From Paenibacillus sp. PK3_47 (GTDB lineage: Bacteria; Bacillota; Bacilli; Paenibacillales; Paenibacillaceae): a stretch of 64,000 nt of DNA. Shown here piece after piece: positions 46,682 to 55,750 of the stretch. Position 1 is the first letter of the stretch. Each line of letters starts with the position of its first letter. Location: contig NZ_CP026029.1 of NCBI RefSeq assembly GCF_023520895.1, forward strand, positions 186,001 to 250,000, given 5' to 3'. The position numbers and the translations under genes are program-made. Under the pieces are notes generated by a model, which was not told where the DNA came from, did no database searches, and saw only the letters and a program-made list of their open reading frames with translations.

Positions 46682-48504
46682 ACGCCAAAAGTCAAAGCCG
46701 TCTGACACTGCTGGCTGCCCTGCGCCGGCTAATGACTTATTCCCGGGGTTACCGGTTCATGTTCATTGCGGCCATCCTTCTACTCTCTGCCAGGCTGGTG
46801 TTGGATGTCGGTTTTGCAGCGGTTCAGCAGATGTTCATCGATACCATTAACAGCGCCAATATGGCATCACTTACACGTTTGACGGTTATTTGTGCTACTG
46901 CCTGTACGCTGATTATCCTCTGTCTCATGCTGCAGCATTATTTCCGCTTTGTGGTGCAGAGCAGGATATCCTGGGATCTGCGCGCGGCAATGTTTGACAA
47001 GACTCACCGCATGCCCTTCCGCCAGCTGCAGTCCATGCATTCCGGAGATTTGACCTCACGCAACAACAAGGATGCGGGCGCAGCCTCCGGCATGATTAAC
47101 AGCATTGTATATGATTTGAATTACAATCTGATTCTGTGTTTCGTTTCATTTCTCTATCTGGCCAAAATGGATGTCTGGATCGCACTGCTCGCCCTTGGCT
47201 CAGGTCCTCTCGTGTTTCTCTCCGGCCGGTTCTTTGACCGCAGATTGCGTAAATTATCTTCTGAAATCTATGCCAAAGAGTCGGAGCTCCGGGGCCTTCT
47301 CCAGGAGACGCTTCAGGGCCTGAAGATTGTGCGGGCCTTCTCTCTGGAAGAGACACTTCTCCGGAAATACACGGTGGAACGCGGGAAGCTTAATGTCATG
47401 CAGCACCGTAGAACACTCTTGAATACGCTGCTGTGGCACACCTCTGCGCTTGTGAACAATCTGGTAATGGTATCTTGTGCCGCTCTGATTGCCTTGTCTG
47501 CGCTAAAAGGCGGCACAACCGCCGGAGAAGTGCTTGCTTTTATCATTCTGATGGGGCGTGTCCAGTGGCCCTTTGTGCATATGTCCCAGACTTGGGGCGG
47601 GGTCCAGGAGGCGCTGGGGGCAGCAGACCGTGTATTTGAGGTATTGGATGGTCCTGCCGAGGGCTCGTATCCGACCCCGGTCATACCGCTCCATGCTTCT
47701 GACAGCTCAGACGAATCTGCCGCACTAACGGTACAGGACCTTCATTACAGCTATTCTTCTGCACAAAATAACGGCAGCCCGCTGTTCACCGGCGTGAACC
47801 TCCGGGTCCGTCATGGCGAAACTGTCGCTGTGGTCGGTCCAAGCGGCTCCGGCAAAACAACACTTGCCCGCTTATGCTGCGGATTATATCCGCCTGATGA
47901 CGGCAGTATTGCCATTTACGGTAACCATGTTCAGAACAATCTCGAAAAAGCCCGGAGGCTGATCACCTATGTCCCCCAGAATCCCTATCTGTTCTCAGGA
48001 ACAGTCAGAGACAATATTGCCTTCAGCGCAAGTGAAGCAAGCGACGAAGAAATTCAGGAAGCTGCCCGTCTGGCCGGCGCCGATGAATTTATTGCGCGAA
48101 TGCCGGACGGTTATGACACGGTCATAGGTGAACATGGTTCAACCTTATCCGGCGGGCAGCGGCAGCGGATCGCGATTGCCCGGGCTTTTCTAAGGAATGC
48201 ACCACTCCTGCTGCTGGATGAAGCCACGTCTGCACTCGATAATGAATCGGAGCGGATGATCCAGCAGTCGCTTGATTTGCTGATGCAGAACCGGACCACG
48301 CTGGTCATCGCCCACCGGTTGTCCACGGTGCGTGAAGCTTCCAGAATTATTGTGCTGGATCAGGGAAGGATTGTGGAGGAAGGCACTCATGAGGAATTAT
48401 TGGCGCAGAAAGGGCTTTACTCTGAACTGTATCATATACAATTCAAGGCATCTGATGCGGAAAGCGGTGAACGGAAAGAGTGCTCGGCTACACAGCCTGC
48501 TTGA
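46678..48504 (+). CDS. ABC exporter subunit 2 (fused membrane and ATPase domains)
   Basis: A 608-residue partner of the preceding subunit, with the same layout: membrane helices to about 320, Walker A GPSGSGKT, Q-loop YVPQNP, signature LSGGQRQR, Walker B LLLLDEATSALD, H-loop VIAHRLS. The equal length and translational coupling (ATGA) point to an obligate heterodimer. No terminator follows. Instead the tandem-repeat array begins about 30 bases after the stop. Confidence 0.92.
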   Translation: MNAKSQSRLTLLAALRRLMTYSRGYRFMFIAAILLLSARLVLDVGFAAVQQMFIDTINSANMASLTRLTVICATACTLIILCLMLQHYFRFVVQSRISWDLRAAMFDKTHRMPFRQLQSMHSGDLTSRNNKDAGAASGMINSIVYDLNYNLILCFVSFLYLAKMDVWIALLALGSGPLVFLSGRFFDRRLRKLSSEIYAKESELRGLLQETLQGLKIVRAFSLEETLLRKYTVERGKLNVMQHRRTLLNTLLWHTSALVNNLVMVSCAALIALSALKGGTTAGEVLAFIILMGRVQWPFVHMSQTWGGVQEALGAADRVFEVLDGPAEGSYPTPVIPLHASDSSDESAALTVQDLHYSYSSAQNNGSPLFTGVNLRVRHGETVAVVGPSGSGKTTLARLCCGLYPPDDGSIAIYGNHVQNNLEKARRLITYVPQNPYLFSGTVRDNIAFSASEASDEEIQEAARLAGADEFIARMPDGYDTVIGEHGSTLSGGQRQRIAIARAFLRNAPLLLLDEATSALDNESERMIQQSLDLLMQNRTTLVIAHRLSTVREASRIIVLDQGRIVEEGTHEELLAQKGLYSELYHIQFKASDAESGERKECSATQPA

Positions 48505-48534
48505 CCTACCATTAACAGCTGATAAGTAGCCCAT

Positions 48535-49319
48535 TGTATGCGAAAAACCAAGTATATTGGCCCACTGAGAAGAGAAGTGAACCCCTTGTATGCGAAAAAC
48601 CGAGTACAAGGGGCCACTGCGATGGGAACCGAGTTCAATGTACTCGAAAAACCGAGTACATTGGGCCACCGAGAAGGGAAACAAGCCCTTGTACACGAAA
48701 AACCGAGTACATTAAGCCACTGCGACGGGAACCGAGCCTATTGTACACGAAAAAACGAGTACATTGGGCTACTGCGATGGGAAACGAACCTATTGTACAC
48801 GAAAAAACGAGTACATTGGGCTACTGCGATGGGAAACGAACCTATTGTACGCGAAAAAACGTGTACATTGGGTTACTGCGACGGGAGCCGAGCCCATTGT
48901 ACGCGAAAAACCGAGTACATTGGGCCACTTCAATGAGAACCGAGCCTATTGTACGCGAAAAAGCGAGTACATTGGGCCACTGCGATGAGAACCGAGCCCA
49001 GTGTACACGAAAAACCGAGTACATTGGGCCGCTGCGATGAGAACCGAGCCCATTGTACACGAAAAACCGAGTACATAGGGCCACTTCGACGGGAACCGAG
49101 CCCATTGTACACGAAAAACCGAGTACATTGGGCCGCTGCGACGGGAACCGAGCCCATTGTACGCGAAAAACCGAGTACATTGGGCCACTTCGATGGGAAT
49201 CGAGCCCATTGTACGCGAAAAACTGAGTACATTGGGCCACTTCGATGGGAACCGAGCCCATTGTACACGAAAAACCGAGTACATCGGGCCACTTCGATGG
49301 GAAACAAGCGCATTGCTAA
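48535..49319. repeat. Fifteen tandem copies of a 52-bp hairpin-forming repeat
   Basis: The word CGAAAAA recurs every 52 bases (once 51) at 48541, 48593, 48645, 48696, 48748, 48800, 48852, 48904, 48956, 49008, 49060, 49112, 49164, 49216 and 49268. Each unit holds CCCATTGTAC-rCGAAAAACCGAG-TACATTGGG, an imperfect inverted repeat that can fold into a hairpin with an A-rich loop, followed by a spacer around CCACTTCGATGGGAACCGAG. There are no variable spacers, so it is not CRISPR. All frames stay open only because the unit lacks stops. I consider those frames non-coding. Confidence 0.9.
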
Positions 49320-49416
49320 CTAACGGGGTTTAGGGACCCTCCCCCATTTCCTCCACAGGCAAAACGGGTGTGTTTAGTTCGCGCGTTTACGCACTATATC
49401 TCGCTAATACCCAATC

Positions 49417-49452
49417 AAAAAGCTGACCGGCACCGAAATGCCAGCCAGCTTG
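49417..49452 (-). terminator. Terminator of the EamA permease gene
   Basis: AGCTGGCTGGCA pairs with TGCCGGTCAGCT (two G-U pairs) around TTTCGG, followed by TTTTTG on the minus strand. Confidence 0.8.
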
Positions 49453-49461
49453 TTCTGCCCA

Positions 49462-50334
49462 TTATTCTTCGCGGATCACTAACAATACGCCTGCAAAAAT
49501 CAATATTGTACCTCCCCAGAACGGCAAGCCAATGCTTTCACCAAGCAGCACCCAACCCAAGAAAGTTCCTACGACCGGCTGGAAGAAGAAAAACAATCCC
49601 CCGCTCGTAGCATTAAGCATCTGCAGACCGCGGTTCCAGAGCAGAAATCCGCAGGCTGTCGAGATCACTCCGAGGTATAGTAGACCGCCCCAGATGGAAG
49701 GATGCATCATCGCTTCAAAGTCCAGCGCCGGCAGCCGATTCCAGGCAAACGGCGTTAACAGGATAACAGCGACAAGAACCGCATAAGTTGTGACAACGAT
49801 CTGCGAGTAATGACCAGGAACTCGCTTGACGAGGATAGACATCAGTGACCAGGTCAAGGCGGCCACCAGCAGCGAGATGCCGCCAAGCTGAAAATCTTCA
49901 CCGAAATGGGCCTTGCCTACGATGATATAGACACCTGCAGTGGCCAGCAGAATCGAGAAGGCTTTTTTCTTCGTGATCTTCTCTTTCAGAATCAGGCGGG
50001 CGAACAGCACCATAAAAGCCGGTGTCGTTGAAGTAATGACCGCCCCCATCGCGGCTGAAGAGAGCATGGTGCCGACTTCCTGGGTGACAATAGAGATGGT
50101 ATTGCCAATAAGTCCGATTAATAAAATAAGCAGCAGATCACGTTTGGCAATCCGCCAAGACTGCCTGGTGACCAGGCCGATAATAAGCAGCGCGGCAAGC
50201 GCAATGATATAGCGTATCCACACTAATTCAAGCGGCGGAACAGTGTCCACTACGACTTTTACAACGACATACATCCCGCCCCAGATACTGGCTGCGAGCG
50301 ATAGATACAAAGAACCGATGAATTTGCTTTTCAT
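49462..50334 (-). CDS. EamA-family (DMT) permease
   Basis: 290 residues with ten membrane helices in two EamA repeats (FIGSLYLSLAASIWGGMYVV and ISLLVAALTWSLMSILVKR). It is a metabolite exporter of unknown substrate and only distantly similar to the other EamA gene in the window. ATG at 50334 follows GGAGGGAAACTC. It is preceded by a strong hairpin at 50368-50401 and closed by a terminator, so it is a single-gene transcript. Confidence 0.88.
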   Translation of the reverse strand: MKSKFIGSLYLSLAASIWGGMYVVVKVVVDTVPPLELVWIRYIIALAALLIIGLVTRQSWRIAKRDLLLILLIGLIGNTISIVTQEVGTMLSSAAMGAVITSTTPAFMVLFARLILKEKITKKKAFSILLATAGVYIIVGKAHFGEDFQLGGISLLVAALTWSLMSILVKRVPGHYSQIVVTTYAVLVAVILLTPFAWNRLPALDFEAMMHPSIWGGLLYLGVISTACGFLLWNRGLQMLNATSGGLFFFFQPVVGTFLGWVLLGESIGLPFWGGTILIFAGVLLVIREE

Positions 50335-50367
50335 GAGTTTCCCTCCGTTTTTTTAGACAGATGCTGT

Positions 50368-50401
50368 CCTTAACGGAGAAGTAGTTATTCTCCTGTTAAG
50401 G
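50368..50401 (-). promoter_or_regulatory. Hairpin in the leader of the EamA permease gene
   Basis: CCTTAACAGGAGAA pairs with TTCTCCGTTAAGG (one bulged A) around a seven-base loop, about 35 bases before the start codon. No T run follows. It includes GGAGAA and so may sequester or protect a ribosome-like sequence, or be a protein- or RNA-binding site. Confidence 0.45.
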
Positions 50402-50500
50402 TAGAGTAACTACAGGCACATCATTTTCATGCCGTGGTGAATACATCATTCTGTTCATCTCCCTTACGTGACAAGTTCTTTATCATACAACAATTTTGTC

Positions 50501-50980
50501 CTAAAGCCATCTTGCAAACCGTTTATGAACCACCTGGATCTCTCTATCATTAGCCCACTGCGTCAGCTCTTTGATCCCCTGATCCTCTTGTTCCGCAAAG
50601 CTGAAGCAGTATTTGTAAGGCACTAATAGAGATCCGCGCGGTTTAATCCCGATAACAGGCCTGAAATAACTCTTGATATAGATCCCTTTGATCTCGGCGG
50701 CCTCAATCCTCTGATTCTTGAATGTAATAACTTCCGGCAATATATGTATCTCAAAACGTCTCCTAAACGTGCACACTCTATATAACATGACGCCTATAAT
50801 GACTATACTTATTGCAATAGGAATACTGCTCACATAAATGTCTCTGGTCCGCTCACTGTTCAGAATAAACCACCGGAAATACAAGATCCAGCCGCTGGAC
50901 AGCAGCATAAGATAGATCTGTGATACCAGTTCCGCAGGCGGCCTCCCCTTATATCCGGCAATTACACAACTCTCATTCAT
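50501..50980 (-). CDS. Two-helix membrane protein, DUF5381-like
   Basis: About 159 residues. Two membrane helices (VSQIYLMLLSSGWILYFRWF and IYVSSIPIAISIVIIGVMLY) are followed by a soluble part rich in beta strands (FEIHILPEVITFKNQRI, then IKGIYIKSYFRPVIGIKPRG). This layout recalls DUF5381/YfjD-type proteins of bacilli, whose function is unknown. The better start is the ATG at 50980 behind GAGGGG rather than the one at 50998. Confidence 0.6.
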   Translation of the reverse strand: MNESCVIAGYKGRPPAELVSQIYLMLLSSGWILYFRWFILNSERTRDIYVSSIPIAISIVIIGVMLYRVCTFRRRFEIHILPEVITFKNQRIEAAEIKGIYIKSYFRPVIGIKPRGSLLVPYKYCFSFAEQEDQGIKELTQWANDREIQVVHKRFARWL

Positions 50981-51078
50981 GCAACCCCTCGTTCCCACAT
51001 TTTATCTATTTTGTATTAACTATTCACGCTTTCCTGTATGTTTTCCTCTTTTTTAACAAGTCCCCTTCTCCTAGGCAC

Positions 51079-51107
51079 AAAAAAAGAGATGCCCTAAGGC
51101 ACCTCTT
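51079..51107 (-). terminator. Terminator of the AraC/GyrI-like gene
   Basis: AGAGGTGCC pairs with GGCATCTCT around TTAG, followed by seven T on the minus strand. Confidence 0.85.
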
Positions 51108-51142
51108 CACTGCAAGTTTGATCATCCGCTCCCGCGTCTCCA

Positions 51143-52021
51143 TTACTCCGCTTTTTTCATAACCGGCATCCAAATTTCGCTCCGGTAGTCCGGCAAGCTG
51201 GTATCCTTGCTCTCGTTCCACAGGATCTCCGGGCCTTCGGCCAGCTCATAATTGGAGGAGGGGAACCACTCGGAGTATATACGTCCCCATACATTCTGCA
51301 GCGTCTCCGGAAAAGGGCCAACGGCTTCAAATACAGCCCAGGTTCCCGCAGGAACCTCCAGCGCAGACAGATGCTCCGGGCATTCCAGCGTGGTGGCGAC
51401 ACCGATATAATGGTCCAGTCCGCCCTTCTCCTCCATCCGTTCTTCGGAAAAATTCACGGATGCGCTAAGCATTCCTTTGGGCTCGGTATTGGACAGCTGC
51501 TTAAGCTCAGTAATGGTTTCCATGTTCAGACTCTGCCACATTTCCGCAATCTCCGGGTTCACACCGCTGAACTGGATCGCTACCCTTTTGTGAAGGCCAA
51601 TGATGCGAAAAGCTTCTTTTTCCTCAATCCGGTAATTCATTTCATTTCCTCCCCTTATCGTCAGCTGAAAAGTCATGCGGGGGAAGGCTTTCAATGACTG
51701 GCCCTTGTTCCGGGCTTCTGAAGGTGCAATCCCATGGAAGAGCTGAAAAGCCCTGGTGAACGCATCGGCTGAGCCGTATCCGTATTTAACAGCAATATCG
51801 ATGATCCTCAGCGGACTGCTCTGGAGCTCAAATGCGGCGAGTGTCAGCCTTCTGCGGCGGATATACTCGGACAGCGGAATCCCGGCAAGAAAGGAGAACA
51901 TCCGCTTAAAATGATACTCCGAGCACAGCGCCCTTTTGGCCGCTTCCTGATAATCGATATCCTCAGTCAGATGATTCTCGATGTAGGTTAATGCACCGTT
52001 CATATGTTCCAGCAGGTTCAT
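51143..52021 (-). CDS. AraC-family regulator with GyrI-like effector domain
   Basis: 292 residues: an N-terminal AraC DNA-binding domain ([20 protein letters not shown], then [20 protein letters not shown]) followed by a GyrI-like/bacterial effector-binding domain ([19 protein letters not shown] to [10 protein letters not shown]). Relatives (Rob, YdeE) bind small hydrophobic molecules and switch on efflux or stress genes. The start is ATG at 52021 behind AAAGGAG. The YdcZ transporter genes lie just upstream on the same strand, so a link to efflux is plausible. Confidence 0.88.
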   Translation of the reverse strand: MNLLEHMNGALTYIENHLTEDIDYQEAAKRALCSEYHFKRMFSFLAGIPLSEYIRRRRLTLAAFELQSSPLRIIDIAVKYGYGSADAFTRAFQLFHGIAPSEARNKGQSLKAFPRMTFQLTIRGGNEMNYRIEEKEAFRIIGLHKRVAIQFSGVNPEIAEMWQSLNMETITELKQLSNTEPKGMLSASVNFSEERMEEKGGLDHYIGVATTLECPEHLSALEVPAGTWAVFEAVGPFPETLQNVWGRIYSEWFPSSNYELAEGPEILWNESKDTSLPDYRSEIWMPVMKKAE

Positions 52022-52114
52022 GCCGTCAGCTCCTTTCCCCACCCTCAGAATAACCCCACCGCCGGATGCGGGTCCGACTTTTCATGCACCGGATTGACGG
52101 ATACGGGTTCCCGT

Positions 52115-52570
52115 TTAAGCCGCAGCAGGCTGCGTGTTCCCTTTATAGATAAAATAGAGCGCAAGAATCATAAACAATACCGCCACTGTGCGTTTGAGAT
52201 CGATCTCAATGACAAGGCTGTTGAACCAGCCAAAGTGGTCAATCACCATCCCGATGATCAGCTGGCCGATAATCCCGCTAATATTGGCGGCAATAACCCC
52301 GATTCGCGGCACAGCCATAACCGTAAGCAGCAAATACATCGTACCTAAGAAAGCAGCACTTAACTGCCATTTTGGCGCTTCGAATATAGCCAGCAGATTT
52401 CCTTGACCAAAGAAAAGAATTACAATAGCCAGAAACATCGTTCCGGTCACAAATGTTAACAGTGTTGTTTCGATTGTACCCGTTTTTTGACTGAGTGTCC
52501 CGTTAATAGAGGACTGTGCGCTCAGCGTTATACCGCCAAACAGGGTGAACAGAATCATAAGTATAGCCAT
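52115..52570 (-). CDS. DMT-family transporter subunit, YdcZ (DUF606) type
   Basis: 151 residues with five membrane helices (MAILMILFTLFGGITLSAQS, GTMYLLLTVMAVPRIGVI, GQLIIGMVIDHFGWF). YdcZ proteins are small permeases often encoded as pairs. The partner lies 10 bases upstream. They probably form an antiparallel heterodimer that exports small molecules. Confidence 0.85.
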   Translation of the reverse strand: MAILMILFTLFGGITLSAQSSINGTLSQKTGTIETTLLTFVTGTMFLAIVILFFGQGNLLAIFEAPKWQLSAAFLGTMYLLLTVMAVPRIGVIAANISGIIGQLIIGMVIDHFGWFNSLVIEIDLKRTVAVLFMILALYFIYKGNTQPAAA

Positions 52571-52580
52571 GTTAAGCCTC

Positions 52581-53012
52581 CTAGTTAATTAATACAAGTG
52601 CAGCTACCATTGACAGCAGGGCAAGAATTTTATATTTGTTAATCTTGATTTTTCTGCTGCCCAGCCAACCGTAATGTTCAATAATCATGCTCATCACCAT
52701 CTGTCCGATAATTACAGCCGCCATGGTGATTCCCACCCCGACAAACGGGACACTGATCACAATGGATGTTAAATAGACAACCCCGAGAATACCGCCCAGC
52801 AGTGTCCACTTAGGTGCCTCCATTACGTGTGACAGCTTTCCTTTTCCGAAAAAGATCCATAATAAACCCATGATAATAGACCCTGCCAGGAAATTATAAA
52901 AGCTGGTCTCCAGTTCACCTATCGATTTCCCCAGCTCTCCGTAGATAGCTCCTTCGAAGCTAAGGGCCGCCCCTGCCAGCAGTGCCAGTACATATGAGAT
53001 GTAACGCAGCAT
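52581..53012 (-). CDS. DMT-family transporter subunit, YdcZ (DUF606) type
   Basis: 143 residues, five membrane helices (YVLALLAGAALSFEGAIYGE, VIIGQMVMSMIIEHYGWLG). It is the first gene of the YdcZ pair. Its promoter region (53013-53072) contains a 20-base site almost identical to the palindrome upstream of the adjacent ArsR regulator gene, so that regulator should control both. Confidence 0.85.
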   Translation of the reverse strand: MLRYISYVLALLAGAALSFEGAIYGELGKSIGELETSFYNFLAGSIIMGLLWIFFGKGKLSHVMEAPKWTLLGGILGVVYLTSIVISVPFVGVGITMAAVIIGQMVMSMIIEHYGWLGSRKIKINKYKILALLSMVAALVLIN

Positions 53013-53045
53013 AAAGTATGTCTCCCCTTATATCCTTGTATTTAT

Positions 53046-53065
53046 ATATCTAGAAACTTCGATAT
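53046..53065. promoter_or_regulatory. Putative ArsR operator upstream of the YdcZ pair
   Basis: ATATCTAGAAACTTCGATAT matches the palindrome at 53422-53441 in 15 to 16 of 20 positions and keeps the outer arms ATATC and CGATAT. It sits 34 bases before the first YdcZ gene. Confidence 0.6.
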
Positions 53066-53072
53066 TGTATTC

Positions 53073-53111
53073 AAAAAAAACAGAAACATTCTGACTCATA
53101 TTTCTGTTTTT
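53073..53111 (-). terminator. Terminator overlapping the end of the ArsR gene
   Basis: AACAGAAA pairs with TTTCTGTT around a 14-base loop, with eight T behind it on the minus strand. It overlaps the last codons of the regulator and separates it from the YdcZ promoter. Confidence 0.75.
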
Positions 53112-53410
53112 AGATACTCCGCCAGCTGACGGATCACTTCTTCGTTCCGCCTGTAGTAGGTCCATTGTCCATGGCGCTCCGATTCGAGCAATCCGGCCTT
53201 CTGCATCATGTTCAGGTAGTGTGATACCGTAGACTGGGAGACCGCTGCTTTCTCTTGGATATCCCCGACACATACCCCGCCTTTATAGCTGACCTCCTTG
53301 GGCAGATGTGCCCCCTGTTTGGGAAAATGCTTTTCCGGTTCCCTTAACCACCGCAAAATATTAAGCCTGGTTTCATTCGACAGCGCCTTAAATACATCGA
53401 TTGGTTTCAT
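53096..53410 (-). CDS. ArsR-family repressor
   Basis: 104 residues from the ATG at 53410, typical ArsR length. Winged helix: FKALSNETRLNILRWLRE, VGDIQEKAAVSQSTVSHYLN, then GLLESERHGQWTYYRRN. One cysteine (GGVCVGD) is present, but no classic metal-binding pair, so the inducer is unclear. The palindrome ATATCGAA-TATT-TTCGATAT lies 12 bases upstream of the start, and a variant precedes the YdcZ genes. I infer autorepression and control of the transporter pair. Confidence 0.87.
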   Translation of the reverse strand: MKPIDVFKALSNETRLNILRWLREPEKHFPKQGAHLPKEVSYKGGVCVGDIQEKAAVSQSTVSHYLNMMQKAGLLESERHGQWTYYRRNEEVIRQLAEYLKTEI

Positions 53411-53421
53411 GAACGTATTGT

Positions 53422-53441
53422 ATATCGAATATTTTCGATAT
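53422..53441. promoter_or_regulatory. Palindromic operator upstream of the ArsR gene
   Basis: ATATCGAA and TTCGATAT form a perfect 8-base inverted repeat with a TATT centre, the size and position expected for an ArsR-type dimer site. Confidence 0.7.
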
Positions 53442-53460
53442 GTCAACCTCCGGGTTCCAG

Positions 53461-54300
53461 TTACATTCCCGCCGCCGCTTTGATCCGGCTTCGTTCGGAC
53501 ATGATCAGCTCTTTCAGAGTTTCTGTTCCAAAGGCTCCTGCCGTGAATGCATTACCGTTAGGATAGTATACCATTCGTAAGGACGTGCCATCCTGGAGAT
53601 GCACCCGCAGGAATACTCCGGATTCAGACTGGATTTTTTTATATACACCTTCAAAGCCGACATTCTGCAGGGGCAAAAGCTCCCCGATGAACTGCGCTGA
53701 AGCTTCTGCGCTGAAATCGCCGATATGGCTTCCGTCCTGGCCGCTGTCCAGACTTACTTTGAGCACTTTCCCTTCGATGTCCAGCAGATCCCCCATCGTG
53801 GCAGCCTTGGCATTCTCATTTACTTCATAGATCTTGCTGCCGGCAGCAACACGGAATTCCTGCCTGTACCCCTTAACAGCATACACTGGCGTCCCAACCG
53901 GAAGAAAAGCCGCGTCACCATTTCTCGTTACATGGTCCGTACAGGCATTATTTTCGAGCATATAAGAGATCTCCCCGACCTGTTCCCCCAGCAGATCAGC
54001 AGACACCGGGAGCGTCCCTTCGAAATTCTGATAGTATTTGATATCATTAATCATCAGAAAATCCACCCACTCTATAATTGCATTACAGGGTTCGGGGGTG
54101 GCTGCCGGCACATCTTCCCGGGTAATCCCCGAAACAGGCTCCGCTGCGGTGGTTGCGGGTACATCTTCCATTGCTGTTACTGCTGGCTGTAGCGGCACTT
54201 CCTGCCGGGTTTGATTCTGCTTCTCATTTGCGCATCCGGCAGTAAGCAGCGCCAGCATTAGCAGGCACGCGGCCTTTGCCAGCCATCTCATGAATTTCAT
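53461..54300 (-). CDS. Lipoprotein of unknown function
   Basis: About 279 residues with a lipoprotein signal (lipobox LTAGC, cysteine at about residue 23) and a Thr/Pro-rich linker to about 80. A mature domain follows, starting IIEWVDFLMINDIKYYQN and containing GEISYMLENNACTDH. The pattern suggests a small beta-rich extracellular domain. I do not recognise the family. The ATG at 54300 has GAGGTG seven bases upstream; the longest frame begins two codons earlier. Confidence 0.75.
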   Translation of the reverse strand: MKFMRWLAKAACLLMLALLTAGCANEKQNQTRQEVPLQPAVTAMEDVPATTAAEPVSGITREDVPAATPEPCNAIIEWVDFLMINDIKYYQNFEGTLPVSADLLGEQVGEISYMLENNACTDHVTRNGDAAFLPVGTPVYAVKGYRQEFRVAAGSKIYEVNENAKAATMGDLLDIEGKVLKVSLDSGQDGSHIGDFSAEASAQFIGELLPLQNVGFEGVYKKIQSESGVFLRVHLQDGTSLRMVYYPNGNAFTAGAFGTETLKELIMSERSRIKAAAGM

Positions 54301-54342
54301 GGACATTCACCTCATCCTATAGACGCACGTTTGGATGGGATG

Positions 54343-54861
54343 TTACAGCTTGGGTTTGCTTTTTACCAGAAAAAGGTTCAAATCATCGTCCACAGGAATC
54401 TCTCTCCCAGGTTCAACCGCCCGGTAATTATACATGACGCCTTTTCCGTCAGGGACAAAGCCCCTTTTGATGTACAATCGCTGAGCTGTCCCGTAATCTG
54501 CATAGAGCCCAAAGCCGATACCGATAGTTTCAGATACTGCAAACGCCTTTTCTTCCAGCGCCGCGAATAACAAGCCTCCAATTCCCCGTCTTCTAAGCGG
54601 GGGGATGATGTCAAAGTTCTGAATTTCCGGTATGCCGGATTCAGCAAAATAGGGATACTCCGGCCTTAACACAACATGTCCCCAGCCTGCGAATTCACCC
54701 TCGTATAATGCCAGAAGGGTAACTCTTTCTTCTTTTAGGTTCTGTTCATAGCAATCATGAATATATTCCAGCGGTTTGCTAACATCATGTCCGTATAACC
54801 CTTTGTGGATGAACGCAATGTCTGCTTCTGTCATTTTCCTGATCTGTATGGAGTAACTCAT
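54343..54861 (-). CDS. GNAT-family N-acetyltransferase
   Basis: 172 residues with the acetyl-CoA loop R-R-R-G-I-G-G in FDIIPPLRRRGIGGLLFAAL and the C-terminal GNAT strand pattern (YGTAQRLYIKRGFVPDG). The acceptor is unknown. ATG at 54861 follows AGGAGG at nine bases. Confidence 0.87.
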   Translation of the reverse strand: MSYSIQIRKMTEADIAFIHKGLYGHDVSKPLEYIHDCYEQNLKEERVTLLALYEGEFAGWGHVVLRPEYPYFAESGIPEIQNFDIIPPLRRRGIGGLLFAALEEKAFAVSETIGIGFGLYADYGTAQRLYIKRGFVPDGKGVMYNYRAVEPGREIPVDDDLNLFLVKSKPKL

Positions 54862-54980
54862 TATTTGTTTCCTCCTGATCACTCAACATAATTAACTTTG
54901 GTGACACTCTGCCCCTTACTTTCCCTTAGTTTATTCAGATTCTCCACATTGTATCATATCCCCGGCTGTATTCCTCCAGC

Positions 54981-55023
54981 AAAAAACCTGCAGGTTATTC
55001 CCTTGCGGGAACCGCCTGCAGGC
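54981..55023 (-). terminator. Terminator of the small lipoprotein gene
   Basis: GCCTGCAGGCGGTTCCC pairs imperfectly with GGGAATAACCTGCAGG around GCAA, followed by six T on the minus strand. Confidence 0.85.
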
Positions 55024-55072
55024 TGTAATCACTGTTATAAACAGCAGATTGTATGATAGCATCTTGTATATA

Positions 55073-55627
55073 TTATTGAACTTCAGTTGCTCCGGTTACT
55101 TTACCTTCAATAACAGCCGATGCTTGCACATCCGCATTTGCAAAGTACAGATTTCCGTCAATGGTTGCATTCTCAGTCAGGTTGAAGCCGTTAGCCTCGA
55201 CATATACATCACCTTTAATAGTACCGCCTTGAACTCTGAAGTTTTCGCTTTGTACAGTTACTTTAGGTGCTGTCAGTGTATAAGAAGCTGTAACATTGTG
55301 ATCCGCATCCTGTGCGTACAGGGCAAGCTTGCGGTAGACATCATTCTCTGCAGCGCCTTTATCATGGAATTCACCTGCAACGACAACATCCTGGTCTACG
55401 GTCAGATCATTAAGAATGGCAACGATCCATGTTCCTTCAGCACTCACTGCTTTTGTAAACGCGGCAGCCTCATTAACGATTGAAGCGGCCGAAGTGGCAT
55501 CTGTCTGTTCAGCAGCCGGAGCAGTTGTTGCAGCCGCCTGGTTAGCCGCTTCCTCATTGTTGTTACCGCAACCTGCGAGCAATGCTGCCGATACACCTGC
55601 TACTACCAATGCTTTAAATAGTTTCAT
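55073..55627 (-). CDS. Small lipoprotein, polymer-forming-like domain
   Basis: 184 residues: lipobox LLAGC (cysteine 20), an Ala/Thr-rich linker, then a beta-rich domain with repeating V/I strands (FRVQGGTIKGDVYVEANGFN, then ATIDGNLYFANADVQ). The stacked short strands recall bactofilin-like or pentapeptide-like beta helices, which polymerise on membranes. That is only a resemblance. The gene is closed by a strong terminator. Confidence 0.7.
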   Translation of the reverse strand: MKLFKALVVAGVSAALLAGCGNNNEEAANQAAATTAPAAEQTDATSAASIVNEAAAFTKAVSAEGTWIVAILNDLTVDQDVVVAGEFHDKGAAENDVYRKLALYAQDADHNVTASYTLTAPKVTVQSENFRVQGGTIKGDVYVEANGFNLTENATIDGNLYFANADVQASAVIEGKVTGATEVQ

Positions 55628-55750
55628 TTTAAATCCCCCTATTTCTTATTTATAATCACATTATATATTAAAATTTGATCATAATCACGTGATAAATTTC
55701 ACAATATTGTGTCTTTTTTCACAAAGTTTCTGTAATTCTATTGAAAACGC

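Noticed and set aside
48535..49319. CRISPR array
   Set aside because: The 52-bp units are contiguous with no unique spacers, and no cas genes are nearby.
48534..49323. Long overlapping open frames on both strands with repeats such as CTRKTEYIGPLR and SVFRVQWARF
   Set aside because: They exist in several frames at once because the 52-bp repeat contains no stop codon. There is no ribosome site, and the peptides have no sensible composition.
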